A DNA stretch of 64,000 bases from Coriaria nepalensis. Its lineage: Eukaryota > Streptophyta > Magnoliopsida > Cucurbitales > Coriariaceae. Both the position numbers and the translations under genes were made by a program. Below the pieces are notes generated by a model. That model was not told where the DNA came from. It saw only the letters and a program-made list of their open reading frames with translations, and ran no database searches. This document shows positions 11,819 to 23,733 of the stretch, piece after piece; position 1 is the stretch's first letter, and every line of letters starts with the position of its first letter. The DNA lies in NCBI GenBank assembly GCA_027186245.1, contig CP114497.1, forward strand, positions 7,323,501 to 7,387,500. The letters run 5' to 3'.

Positions 11819-13372
11819 CTAGCTCTCATGGTTGTGGATGCCTTCATATGTGGTAATAACATAACCGGGATCATCTCTATCTTTTTCAACTCTCTTCTTG
11901 ACAGGACAGCTTTCAACTGAGCATTTATAATAGTTCCTGCAAACTCGCATGATGTATGTTCATCTTATTACCAATTTCGAGTGGAAGAAGATGTTCGTCT
12001 ACTGAGGGCGTAATACAATTTTGCACTCATAAACTTTTAAAAGAATGATTTATATCCAAAAACTTTTTAAAAAGTATTATATACTCAGTTTCAAGATTTT
12101 CTTAACAAATTGACTTCAAATTAAATATTTTTTCTATTCATAATATTGAAATTTTATTTATATATTTTTTCACTAATTCCATTATTTTAGAATAATTTTT
12201 TTTTATCTTTATATCCCTTTATCTTATCTCCATCAATCCTTACGCCTTCAAAGGTCGAAATAATCTAAAATTCTAAATTTGATAAGTTAAAATTTTAAAA
12301 TTTATTTTAAAATTATTAACTTTTATTTTTATATTTTCAACAATAATTTAATTATTTTTCATTTTTTCCACTTCAAATGCAATCTTCTCCACCTTCTTCG
12401 CAGTCGTTGCCACCACCATTCACCATTGTTAGCACCCATCTCCACCGGTGGTAAAGGGTAGCGACAATGGCGGAGAAACGTGAAGGAAGTTGTGTTGGGA
12501 TGGAGAAATTAAAAAATAAAAATATAATATAATTTAAAATATAAAATATAAAATAATTAATTTTTAAAATTAAATATTAAATTTTTAATTAGTCAATTTT
12601 AGAATTTTAAATTATTTCCGGTGGCTGCCGATGAATTGGTGGCGGTGATGAAAAAGAATATAGAGATAGATAATTGATTTAAAATAATAAAATGAGTAAA
12701 ATATGTAAAAATATAATTTTGTGATTAAAGATATAAACAAATATTTAAATTTATGTCAATGTTTCGAAGAAAATGATGATATCGAGTGAAACTTATATTT
12801 TTTAAAAGTATTTGGGAATAACATACCTTGAAAAATTTCCGAGTGCAAAGTATACTATTATTTATATTCTTACATTAAATTATATTTCGCCAGTGATCTG
12901 AATTGGCTTGTTGGTTTTCATTACATATCGTACCTTGGATTTGGGCTGTTCTTGACCATCTTCTTGCCATACTTCCTCCACTTAAACCCATCATCAAGTA
13001 TTTCAATCTCTGATTTGGTCTTAAATGCAACTCTTTCCTTACCTTCCTCCCTCCCTTCTAACATCACAAAATAAATAAAAACAAAAGCACCCATTATACT
13101 CAACCATGAGAAAAGAGAAAGCTTGAAAAAAAAAAATGAAAAAAAAAAAAAAAGTTCTTACTTGTTATACTCTGCTCTGCTATGTTGCTGCTGCTGCTGT
13201 TTCCAACAGAATGATCAAATTGAACTTCATTTGGTTGGTAGTTTATGAAAGACCCGGAAGCCATAGAAGACGGTAAATCTTCATCTAGCCATTGATCATC
13301 ATCAAACATCAAGAACTCTGAAATCTCAAAATTTGCTGGGTTTTTTGACCTCAAGTGATTGTTATCAGACAT
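11819..13372 (-). CDS. WRKY transcription factor, group IIc, WRKY50/51-like, 150 aa
   Basis: Exons 13372-13162, 13057-12934 and 11936-11819 join in frame to 150 residues. Translation starts [12 protein letters not shown]. The N-terminus is acidic and Ser/Asn-rich. The WRKY domain spans exons 2 and 3, with [20 protein letters not shown], then a C-X4-C-X23-H-X-H zinc finger (CSVESC ... HNH), ending in the stop directly after NHES. The intron within the domain falls after the PR codon, as in most group IIc genes. The heptapeptide is WRKYGKK instead of WRKYGQK, the variant of Arabidopsis WRKY50, WRKY51 and WRKY59. Such proteins act in jasmonate/salicylate cross-talk and prefer altered W-box sites. 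Intron 2 is about 1 kb because of a TIR element. Confidence 0.93.
12003..12875. mobile_element. Non-autonomous TIR element (MITE-like) in WRKY intron 2
   Basis: Diverged terminal inverted repeats of about 70 bp can be aligned between 12011-12083 and the reverse complement of 12795-12873; both contain a TTGCACTC core followed by an A/T-rich tract with TTTTTAAAA. The interior is AT-rich apart from a GC-rich centre (about 12365-12490 and 12615-12650) with accg/ggtgg repeats. There is no coding capacity. A related sequence lies at about 16240-17010. I could not fix the target duplication, so the superfamily is undecided. Confidence 0.5.
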
Positions 13373-14380
13373 TCTTCTTTTGGGAAGAAATTGTAAGCAA
13401 AACTGAACTTTTTAATTGTCTTTTAAATGGTAAAGACTAAAGACTAAAGAGATTGATGCTGTTAATGCTGCTTCATACTCACTTTCCTATATAATTGATA
13501 GGAAACTTCAATGCTAATGCTAACATATAGATATATAAACAGCAAATGAAACTCCTTTTAAAAGAGCTAAGTGGATGAAAATAACAGGTGTGGGACATGT
13601 TAACACCTGTTACGGATGACTTGGGGTAGATTTTATAAAAAAAATAATTAAAAATAAATACAAATGAAGAAAAGGAAACACATGAAAAATATTAGTGTTG
13701 GACTTTTTAATAATGGTTAAAATGAAATAAATTAAATGTCAAAACTCAAAAAATATTTTATAAATATAATTAAATTAAATGTATCTCATATTAAAAAGGG
13801 AGAAAGTTCTCAAAATATTTATAAGTTATTATAAATAATAAATATTTATAATAATAAATAAGGGTTGGAGTCTGAGCGAGACTCGCATACACGCGTGGCA
13901 TGGACGTAGCTTATTAGGCACACTTGACACTTATTAGGCACACGTGGCTGGTTGTCATGCACGGTGGTTGACCGATTTAATTTTACCTTTTTATTTAAAC
14001 GGTTGACAAAACTGTTAGTTACCATTTGAATTTTAGTTTCGAGAATTTAAAAATATGACCGCTAAAACAATTTAATTATTTTTTAAGGAGTGTGACTGTT
14101 TGTGAAATAGTATATTATTTCACAAACATGTACCAACTTCGCCTACAAGTATGGAAAAACTATAGAGAAGAACATACTTTTTTTTCTACTCATTTTCTTA
14201 CTGTCAAAAATAGAATACATATCTATATTTCATAACAAAGTTGCACTATTACATGTGAGATTTTATAAAATGTTTGTTATATCTCCGAAAACTATTTTTA
14301 CAATAACTTACAAATAATTTAAAAAGATAAAAATATCATATTTTAAAAAATATGTCTAAATCTCGGTTAAAAGATTATCA
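13373..14380 (-). promoter_or_regulatory. WRKY promoter region
   Basis: Read leftward toward the WRKY start at 13372, a TATA-like ATTATATAGG lies at about 13486-13496, roughly 120 bases upstream. Bases 13890-14010 carry two TTATTAGGCACAC copies, an ACGTGG G-box core, and W-box cores TTGACC and TTGACA (about 13967 and 14002). W-boxes upstream of a WRKY gene fit the auto- and cross-regulation known for this family. The rest is AT-rich and featureless. Confidence 0.4.
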
Positions 14381-14699
14381 ACAATTAGTTGTTAGACTGG
14401 CTTATAAAAAGAAGAAGAAAATTTGTTTGTTTGACCCCATTAAACTAATTGATGTAAGAATTAAGAAACAGGAGGATTCTTTGTTTTATGTTTGAATTTT
14501 AGTTGATGTGAAAAGAACTTATCACGTGTAAAAGCTCTACAGTCTTAAAATTTCGAAGTCAAGATCACTTTTCACATTGATTGTTAGAACAACATTTCTT
14601 GAATCTAGAGAGTATAGTTGACATTCACACGTCTTCATATAATATTCACAAATAATTATCATGTGTAAGAATTTCATAGATATGCTCAAAACATATTAT

Positions 14700-16160
14700 A
14701 GAGTTGGATTGATCTTATTTTTAGGAAGTTTTGGAGGCTTTTGGATTTAGAGATTAAGTTTATTAAGATAGTTAAAAATTTGGTGACTAATTATTGGTAT
14801 TCTATTTTGCTTAATGACAATCATGTTGGGTTTTTAAAATCTTTTAGGAGAGTGTTAAATAAGGGGGTCCTTTTATCACATTATCTATTCATTCTAACCA
14901 CATAATCTTCAAGTCATTATCTTAATAGATCTATACTTTATGGTGATATCATTTTTTTTTTTCTTTTGCCTCGTGCTACTCTTGTTATCTCTCATCTTGC
15001 CTATATAGGCTTATGATTTGATCATATTTACTAATGGTTCAAAAGGGTCACTTATAGTTTTGATGAGGTTACAACATTGGCATGAGATGATTTTTGCCAA
15101 CTAAATTAGTACGAAAAAGAGCAATTTTACGGGGTGAATAGCAAGGTTAGTTCTTCTAGGATATAGTTGTAATTGCTAATACTACTCAATTTTAAGTATA
15201 AAGTGTTCCCGCTAGTGTGTACTTAGGTTGTCCTTTATATGCTGGCAGGTCTAAAGCTTCAATGTTTAATGATAATGCTAAAAATATGCTTGATAAAGTG
15301 GAAAGTTGACAGCATAATCTTCTTTCTAAGGGCGGTAGATTAATTCTTATCAAACTTGTCTTAACAGAGTCTTCATATGCACATTCTTGGCTGTATTAAA
15401 CCTCATGTCTCTATCTTTGACAGGCTTAAGAAAATTATCAGTAACTTCTTTTAGGGGATCCTTTGATGGGGTTGAAAAGCTTCATTGGTGTAGTTGAGAT
15501 AAGGTTGTGTTTGACTATGATAGAGGGAGGTCTAGGTCTTAGGAAGTTAAGGACATTAGTTCTTGTTGGATAAAAAAATCTCTTATGTCTTTCTTTTTTA
15601 AGGCAAAATATAAAAAGGAAACTCTTCAAGTCAATTACTAATGATAATATTCTTTGTTTAGTGGGTAATGGTTCAAATATCAGTTTGTGGGAAGATACAT
15701 ATGGACTTAGGTCTGGTAGAATAGTTAGACCCCTAAATTTACCTCTAAACTAGACTGTTAAAAATTTATGGTTAAAATGGTGAATATAATTGGCCTCTTT
15801 TACAAACTTTTTATTCTCAGCATCAATTACATGAAATCTCTACTATTTACATTTCAAAGCAAGAGGGATACTCCAAACTTGGAATGTTGATCATAATGAA
15901 GTTTTTTACCTTGTGTTCAACTCTATTTGCCCTCTATGTTACTCAAACTCTGAATCTGAACAACATTTGTTACTTCAATGTTCTTTTGCTCAATCCTTAT
16001 AGAAATGGGCAACAAGATCAACAATTATTTGAAATGATTTTAGAAATTCAGTTTCCATGCATCAATTAATCTCCTTTGATTTTTTTCCTATTTGTTTCAA
16101 AGATTGGTCATATTTTCCTATCTTACCAGATCGATCACACAGGAAACTCTTGATAGCAGC
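14700..16160 (+). mobile_element. Degenerate LINE (L1-type) reverse transcriptase fragment
   Basis: Fragments in all three plus-strand frames match, in order, plant non-LTR retrotransposon RT. At about 14780-14900 a 'YSILLND..GF' and 'GVLLSHYLFIL' region corresponds to the RGLRQGDPLSPYLFIL motif. At about 15005-15110 a 'DLIIFTNGS' corresponds to the ADD motif. At 15222-15345 come YLGCPLYAGRSKA and LLSKGGRLILIK. At 15520-15545 comes GGLGLRKLR. At 15925-16020 comes the zf-RVT cysteine motif CPLCYSNSESEQHLLLQC. Many stops and frameshifts show it is long dead. Endonuclease, ORF1 and the poly-A tail are not visible. Confidence 0.85.
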
Positions 16161-16239
16161 TCACTCAATTTTTTTGGGGCAATACTACTACTACCATTTA
16201 GATGAATCCCACTGGTGCCATTTAGATATGAATGATGTA

Positions 16240-17010
16240 ATATTTGATATTCGGGCTAAAGATAAATTAGGGCTAAAATCAAATTTAAAATATTATTTAG
16301 TACTAAAAGTTTTAGAAAGTATAACGTGGATATAATTATTTTTTAAAAATATAAATAAATAATACTCAAAATTAAATTTTTGTTTAATTATTTTATAAAT
16401 TAACATCAAATTAAATAATTTTTTTTTTCTTTTTAGTTTTTACCCTAAATTATAAATTTATATTTTTATCTCTACCACGATCTAAAATAATCTAAATTTC
16501 TAAATTTTATTAATTAAGATTTTTAATTTATTTATAATATTTATTTTTATATTTTCAACTTCCACGGCCGTCACTATTTACCGCTGCCAATCACTATCGT
16601 TGCCGCCGACTATTTATTTGTTTTGAATGGATAATAATTAAAATATGATAAAAAAAAAATGATAGAATAAAAGTTAATATTTAAAAATAAATACGAATTT
16701 TAAAAAATATATATAAAAAATATAAATTTTTTAATTAGTGAAATTTAAAATTACTTTAGGTGGTGGGAGTCGGTAGAAGAGTGGTTATAGTAGAAATTGT
16801 GGGAAGAGAATGTAGAGATAAAATTTTAATTTAAAAATAATGAAATGGATATAAATTTAAAAAATAAAAAGAAATATTTATTTTAATATTAAATTTTAAA
16901 AAATAAAAAAAAAAATTATTTTAATTTAGGTGTTATTTATATTTTTTTAAAATTGTGAGTACTTTCTAAAATTTATATCCTAAATTATCTTTAGCTCTTG
17001 ATATTCTCAA
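16240..17010. mobile_element. Second copy of the MITE-like TIR family
   Basis: Start (about 16240-16330) and end (about 16940-17010) form a diverged inverted repeat sharing GAGCTAAAGATAA-type and TTTTAGAAAGTA motifs. The interior resembles that of the element in the WRKY intron, including a GATCTAAAATAATCTAAA stretch near 16480 and a GC-rich centre near 16560-16620. It has no coding capacity. It abuts the 3' end of the LINE remnant. Confidence 0.45.
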
Positions 17011-17239
17011 ATAGTATTTCTCGAAAGAAATTCGACATGTCGTTTGTAATAATCGAGAGAAAAACACATCGTGTAAATTTTTTTCATAAGCAGAAATGAA
17101 AAACGTCGCCCCAATCATGTTCTCAAAATGGAAATGTTACATCCTAAAGCGAGTCACTCTCTACAGTCAACTAATTCAGCTCCACAAATTCTTACAAAAA
17201 ACAAAGCTTAGAAAAAGTGAAATGTGAGAGCAGCAATTA

Positions 17240-17440
17240 ATTGTATGCAATTTCAATTTTAATCTCCATCGTTCTTCTTCAATCTCTCGCTTCATATTTC
17301 AAAAGAATCTAGTTCCCCCCCTCTCTCGTAAATTCTTCCCTTCTCTTTTTTCCATCAAACCCAGAAACAGTAAGATCTCTACCAGCACGTACAATCCCAT
17401 TTCCTCTTCGGCCATGGCGTCTTTATCAAATCCCGATCAA
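17240..17440 (+). pseudogene. Omega-amidase (nitrilase-like) gene, 5' fragment
   Basis: After a transit-peptide-like leader rich in Ser/Phe, ATG at 17414 gives MASLSNPDQVNK, which matches the start of plant omega-amidase/nitrilase-like protein NLP3 (Arabidopsis At5g12040; cytosol or plastid form, hydrolyses 2-oxosuccinamate and 2-oxoglutaramate). Homology then stops at about 17440, where an antisense Copia fragment begins. The downstream part of the same gene resumes at about 18955. The central catalytic Glu, Lys and Cys region of the nitrilase fold is missing. Confidence 0.7.
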
Positions 17441-18950
17441 GTCAACAAAAGATTCCCTTTTTATGTGGATTATGTGGAAAAGGCCCGTATCAAGAGTGCA
17501 TTACTGGATTTACAGGGAGTTGGGTTGCTCTTATGTTATCACAGTAAAGTGATGAGGGTTTCCGAAGAGGAATGAACAACTCAGAAAAAAGATTACGAAT
17601 CCATTGTAGCTCAGCTGTAGCACATCCAAATGCTCAGTATTCTGCCTCAGTAGAGGAGCAAGCAATGACACGATGTTTCCTAGTACCCCAAGCCATAGGG
17701 TTAGGGCCAAGGAAGACGAGATAAGCCAATGGAGATGAGCGATCGTCAGGATTCCGAGTCCAATCAGTATCAGAATATGTTGTAATGTCAAGAGATGAGG
17801 AACGACAAATGAGCAACCCATGAGAGACGGTGCCCATAAGGTACTGAAGAAGGCGTTTGGCGGCATCCCAATGCTCATATAGAGGTTTTTGCATGAACTG
17901 AGCAAGACAATTGAATGGGAAAGCAATGTCCGGTCGAATGAGAGATAGATATTGCAGAGACCCAACAAGTTGACGGTAGACTGTGGCATCAGGTAGGGGG
18001 GAACCAAATGTCGAGGATAAAGATATCCTTGGAGACATCGGAGTTGTGAGTGGACGTGCCTCAGCCATGTCATGACGACGAAGAATATCTAAAATATATT
18101 TCTAATGGCTGAGAAGAATCCCCTCCTTGCAAGTAACAACCTCTATACCAAGAAAGTAGATTAAGGTTCCTAGATCCTTCAGAGAGAATAAATCGCTAAG
18201 ACGTGTAACCAACTGGTTGATGAGTTTTGGATCACTCCCCATAAGACGCAAATCATCGACATAGACTAGGAAATAAGTGATGGAGTCATCCCGATGAAGG
18301 ATGAATGGAGAGGTGTCTAATTTGGCTTGAGTAAACCCTAGTGACAAAAGAGCATAAGTGAGAGCATGATACCATGCATGTGAGGCCTGCTTTGTGTCAT
18401 ATAAAGAATGACGTACATGGAAAACATGAGAAGGATGTGACGGATCAATGAAGCTAGGTGGTTGAGCCATAAAAAATCCTCAGGTAACGTGTCATGGAGA
18501 AAAGCATTATTAACATCGAGTTGCCGAAGCGACCACCCCTTCATGACAGCAAGGGAGATAATAGTACGAATGGTTATGGGCATCACAACTAGACTGAATG
18601 TCTCAGTGTAATCAAGGCCTGGCTGCTGATGAAAGCTTTTGGCGATAAGATGAGTTTTGTAATGATCAATCGAGCCGTCAAGTTTATGTTTCATTTGAAA
18701 AATCCATTTGCATCCAACTATGTTCTTGGCGAGGTGAGCACGAACTAGATTCCACGTCCCATGATGAAGGAGTGCATTAAACTCATCGGCCATGGCATTA
18801 TGCCACCTAGGGACTTTCAAGGCTTGAGAAACACAAGTGGGCTCTTGATCAACACATATTGGATGTCTCGTGGCCGAGTGCAACTGTTTAGGACGATAAA
18901 TGCCATAATTTTCTTATTTCTGAACTAGAAAGATTGAGTTTTCTCATCGG
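17440..18950 (-). mobile_element. Truncated Ty1/Copia RT-RNase H fragment inside the omega-amidase locus
   Basis: Read leftward from about 18950, the fragment shows the Copia reverse transcriptase start (ALKVPRWHNAMADEFNAL, NIVGCKWIFQMK), then RQLDVNNAFLHD, then FLVYVDDLRLMGSD with the YVDD catalytic motif near 18260, then LKDLGTLIYFLGIEV. RNase H follows: RQLVGSLQYLSLIRPDIAF, CSSTEAEY near 17630, and ELQWIRNLFSE with YCDNI near 17530. Frameshifts and stops interrupt it (at about 18470, 18105 and 17625). No LTR, primer-binding site, gag or integrase is attached. It is about 1.5 kb long. Confidence 0.9.
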
Positions 18951-18954
18951 TACT

Positions 18955-19440
18955 GTTATGAATGTGAAATATCAGTTGTATGTGGCTACTTGTTCGCCTG
19001 CTCGGGATTCTGGAGCTGGTTACATTGCACGGGGCCACTCAACTCTTGTCGGACCAGTATGTGTAGACACTTGCCCATAAGTTTAGGATTAAGCCAGCTG
19101 TAAGTATTTATTTGTAACTATAAAACCTTTTAAGTATGAATCTGATGATATTGCAGTTTGGAGAAGTGCTTGCTACTACAGAACATGAAGAGGGAATTAT
19201 CATAGCCGAGATCGACTACTCGGTTCTCGAGCTTAGAAGGTGATATTCGTATGCTACCATATTCATTTGAGCTTGTTTAACGATTGATTAATGCTAATTG
19301 CATGATTACATTTTATGCAGGAAAATCTCTACAACCTGGTTGATGTTCAGAGGTTGAATTCGAATGAATCTGAGTATCGAACTATGGAAGCTTGCTTTAA
19401 TTCAGAAACTAAGTTCATTGCTTTAGTCGTAACCAGAAGA
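18955..19440 (+). pseudogene. Omega-amidase gene, 3' fragment
   Basis: From about 18960 the reading is QLYVATCSPARDSGAGYIA then GHSTLVGP, with a proper donor gtatgt at about 19056. The next exon starts after ttgcag near 19158 with FGEVLATTEHEEGIIIAEID and YSVLELRR. A third segment near 19321 gives ENLYNLVDVQRLNS. These match the C-terminal third of plant omega-amidases. The usual SLPLNKQRRG-like segment between the last two parts is missing and the joint is out of frame. There is no stop at the expected end. Introns are retained, so this is a broken native gene, not a processed copy. At least one intact copy would be expected elsewhere in the genome. Confidence 0.82.
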
Positions 19441-20640
19441 TGATATATTTATGGAAAAAATATATATAACTAACAAAATAATAGATTTTTTTTTTTGGAG
19501 GGGGTGGGGGGGGGGGGGAGGTTCAAGCATCAGGCAGTTACTATTTTTAGACTTGTTGGGCCTATTTCAAGGATGAGAACCTCTCTTTGTGAAGGAAGCC
19601 CAAAATCTATGAATGTTGAGTCTAGAACCAATTGGGCTTAAATGATGGTGGTAGAAAACCGAGAATGGGGCCAGCAATACGCCCCAGATGACGAATGTTG
19701 ATTTGGGCCAAGCCATCAAGATCGGAGCCGGAGCCATTTTTGGACTCAAAGCCGACGACGCCAGGAAAGAAATGGAAAATTAATTTCAGAGCAGACAAGG
19801 CCACGTAAGCCAATCCCACGAGGTTATAAAGATGTATACTGTGTCCGAAGGAGTTAAATTATATATAATGTCGGATTAATGATATTTCTATAATTCGCAT
19901 AATTTAAGCCCTCCGATATAATTTAATATCTCTAAATAAGTCATGTTATCCGGAGAGACAAAATAACATCCGATCGGATTTGTATTGGATGATTCAAATT
20001 ATATATAAATATTTTTATAATTCGAGGACATATAATTTAACCTCTTTTCCAAACAGTCGATCTGTCAATAAAGAGATACGGGGAGACGGTACTCGTTAGA
20101 AAGAAATAGAAAAGTAGACATACATCTCTAGGGTCTGCCTCACAAGCAATCAATCACGATCCCATATCTTGTTTCTATTTCTTCTTTTCTCCTTTTAATC
20201 CTGCACGCCGTTTGATATGATTCTGGAATCAAAAGCCCTAGAGAGAAAAAGCATCCTACGGTGATCAGTGCTGGACCACTTTTACGTCAGGGAACGGAAG
20301 CATATGCTCTCCTCGTGAAGCAAAAACCCAGACCAAGGTAAGGTCGGTCCCACACTACTACTTAGTGCTCCCTACCGTCCTTATACCCTACTACGTCGTA
20401 CGTTCACTTTCAGAACCCCTTGGCCCCACCCCCCATCCCCTTCTCACGTGGTCCTTCCTCTGAATCGGCCACGTCTGCTCTCTTCTTGTCCAGTCACTTG
20501 TTTCTCCGGCCATTAATTACAGCTCTCTCTAGTTTCCCATTTCACCCCTCCTAGAAAATTACCCTAACCAAAGACAGCCCAAATCCGACATGAACTGGCA
20601 AACTGCTATGAAACGGCGTTATCCAAGTAAAAGTCTTTTA
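19441..20640. other. Intergenic region after the omega-amidase remnant
   Basis: There is a G-homopolymer tract near 19500-19520. Bases 19840-20050 hold two similar AT-rich phrases containing AAATTATATATAA and CTATAATTCG, suggesting a small decayed repeat. A GC-richer stretch at 20150-20570 has CACGTGG and CCACGTC cores. No protein-coding signal was found. Confidence 0.3.
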
Positions 20641-21720
20641 AGGGCAAAAAAACATATAATAAAATAAAAGTGGTAGGTAGTTATATAATTGTTATAGGTT
20701 CACCGCGTATTAGTAGAATTATTGTAGTTCGAACGGTTGGTCTTGGACTGAATATTCCGGTTGGTCTTGGACTGAATATTCCGAAATAGAGTTGGGTCAT
20801 ATTCCGAGCTAAATGAACTATCTCAATGACAAAGTTATTACCGGAACCAAACCTATGACATTTATATCAAAATGATATCGGATCAATCTTAATGAAACGA
20901 AGGTTCAAAGGCCAAACCCGACCCTAGGGTCGTGGGATTGGGACGAACTAGATTCAATTGCCGATCTAGGTTAAGGGTCAAACCAAGTTATGTGACCGAA
21001 TTAATTGAGGCTTAGGTTCAGAAGCTAACCCTTGTGTTTAGAGAGTCAAATATATTCATATTGAAGATGAAGAAGACCGAACCAAAGGGTATGATCATGA
21101 CCATTAGACCTTTACATGAGAAGGGATAAATGCTTTAGATTATAGTGTAATCAAATAGCCGCGGTCTTAAATAGGTTATGATATTTCTCAATAATTATAA
21201 CATTAAGCGAATAATGTATAGGAAAGATCATGAGTTTAAGGTATAAATAGGCTTCGACTAGGATGAGTGAGGTACATTTGCAAAGTATTTTTCTATCGGA
21301 AATACTCAATTTTACTTTAATTTTTTTTCACTTGATCGTTAGAGAGATATCATTCGAAATAATTATGAATATATCATTATTTATTTAAGTAAGGTATTTA
21401 AATCGAATGTCAAACTATTAAAATAAATATAAAATTTGATATCCGTTATAGTTAAATTAATAATATTATCTTAAAAATAATATTTATAAAACTTAGAATC
21501 TAAATTTACGTCGAAATCATCTCATCTCCTACTATCTACCAGAGCTACCTCACCTAATTCTTATTTATATTTATTACATTCTTAAGATACGAATATAATC
21601 ATTATCTAGAATTGACAATACGTAGCGGATTCAACGAATATATGGGCAAACATTCCCATTAAGGAGCATATGATTTGCTTTTTCTAAGATATAGCTGTCT
21701 GTTATTATTGAAGACAAAGA
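20641..21720. other. Repeat-like region, possible solo LTR
   Basis: A 25-bp unit containing GGTTGGTCTTGGACTGAATA is repeated twice at about 20736-20781. Further on is a TATAAATAGGC box at about 21241 followed by a pyrimidine-rich tract, an arrangement common in plant LTRs. No partner LTR or internal coding region is visible, so this stays tentative. Confidence 0.3.
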
Positions 21721-22620
21721 AAGTGACCCTAATGTTAGAACTGATGCCTATGTGACCATATAATGTTACTAGACGCCAATTCAGTAAACCCCCTCACCCT
21801 AAATAAAAAATCTTTGATACAAATAACAATATCACTGTTCATGCATATTTTTGTAGGGATCCACCGCTTGTGTGCTCTAAGGTTGAAGGTCCAGAACGAT
21901 GCCACCGGGTAACAGTGTATCCTCTGAGTTTTAAGTAATGATTTGGGTAAAAATCTTATATACGATACTTTTATACTTTTGCCGATGGAACAAAAACCTA
22001 ATAGGCTCGAGCCAAACCCCCTTGGCCAGCCCGCGTGTCTCAGGGGATCCACCGACCCTTTGGGTGCCCCACGTCACACTCATCCTAGCAGACCCTCTAC
22101 ACACACTCGGCCTCAGATGTCTTCGAGCAATAAGAGCAAATCCGTCCGCCTGGGTCCGAGGATGACGGTCTTTCCGTCGGGTCAGCCTCATCTTCGGAAG
22201 CCACGTCTGGACAGTCATCTATCCCATCGGGGTTGGGTGCCACTGTGTGTTTTTGTCGCTGGCAATCGCTGCTAGATGATGACGAGGCCATTGTTTGGCT
22301 GATCCCAACAATCACTTTACCTTAAAGTCCCAAATTTTTGTCGTACATGATGAATTTGTCAGTGGGAAACCAAAAATCGGGGAACAACCATTAGTAAGAG
22401 CAAGACTGAGAATGATGGTATTAGAAGACATAAGATCACACAAAGACGGACATAATCAGGTCCCCACGAGTCAGAACATCGGCCAGAGGGAGGTCCAGAA
22501 CTGCAATGGATGATTCGATACTTCAATTGCAATTCGGGTAGGGCTGGCCCCCAGTTGAGGCCTAACTGGACTGGGCTGTAAGTTTCAGTAGGCCCACCCA
22601 TACCTTGTGTAATAATTGCA
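21721..22620. other. GC-rich unidentified block
   Basis: Bases 22010-22270 are much richer in G/C than their surroundings and open in several frames on both strands. The minus-strand frame 22288-22097 starts MASSSSSSDCQRQKHT and continues into an acidic Ser/Pro-rich stretch with one CSYC pair. I recognise no family. Codon bias is not decisive. It could be a captured gene fragment or an LTR-retrotransposon leader. Confidence 0.25.
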
Positions 22621-23439
22621 AGGGGCCCACCTGTCTTAAAACTATGAAATTATACGTCTCATCATACTCCGAACTTTATAGTACGGTCCTCAACCTCAAG
22701 GTAGCTTCGTATTATAATCTTAAATAATATATATTTCAGTTATTAATACGTCATATTCATAATTCAAACCCATTTGACCACTTTTTTTAGGGCTTTATAT
22801 ATATATTTTAAATGATGTAATGAAAGTTTTAAGTACAAGAAAACAATCCCCTTTTAAGTCGTAATGATAAGTGTCTAGGAATAAATGAACAGAAATAAAC
22901 CGGAAGTTAGATAAAGCCGTTTGGATTGAGAAACGCTAATTGGGGAGGCAGATCCTCTTATTAGTTCCGTTATGTTGGTCAAACGGTGGGGTTTTAGTCT
23001 CTTTCTTTCTCGATCTGGTTAATCTATAATGATGATCCTGCTTGTCTTCTGATTAGAATGCGTAGCTTGTTTTGGATTGGATGCCATGTTTTTTGGGCAA
23101 TAATTTAAGAGGAAGATTTTGAAAATTGGTACGTGGAAAAAGGTGGAGGGGGAAGAAGAAGAGGCTCCTTAGGATTAAAAACGTGCACATCATCCACAGT
23201 ACAACAATCATATTTGATACTTATTTACTTACGAAATGATAATAATAAGTTAATGATAATTATAATATATAATAAATATAAAATAACATTATAAAAACAG
23301 TTCCGAAATTCGAATTTGTGTAATGAAGAATAGTATTATTGCCACGTCATCTGATTAAAAACTGGCATTGTCTCTTACTCTTTTAAAATCTGATCAATAA
23401 TAAGAATCTGACATGCACGCGCAAAAACAAGGTCCCTCT

Positions 23440-23733
23440 CGCCCTTTATAAAGAACTACCCCCACTCTTCCCCTGTTCCCCTTCACCCCCCTCACTTCTT
23501 CTTCTTCTTCCAAGCGTGCCATTTCGCTCTCATTACTCTCTCTCTCTCTCTCTCTCTCTCCCCTCTTTCTAGCCAAGCATATCAATTCTTCCTTTGTTTG
23601 ATTCAAGTTTTACCTTCTTTCACATGATTGTTTGTTATCATCACCTTACCCCCTTTTATTTTGCAGCTTTTGATCCTCTCTAACTAGACAGAAAAAAGGA
23701 AAAAAAAAACTGTGCTCTCCTCTCTACATAAAC
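23440..23733 (+). promoter_or_regulatory. Core promoter and 5' leader of the BIG GRAIN 1-like gene
   Basis: A TATA box CTTTATAAAG lies at about 23444-23453. The leader of about 250 bases is pyrimidine-rich and has a (CT) microsatellite at about 23536-23570. CT-rich tracts just downstream of the TATA box are common in plant promoters. The leader ends with an A-rich run before the ATG at 23734. Confidence 0.5.
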
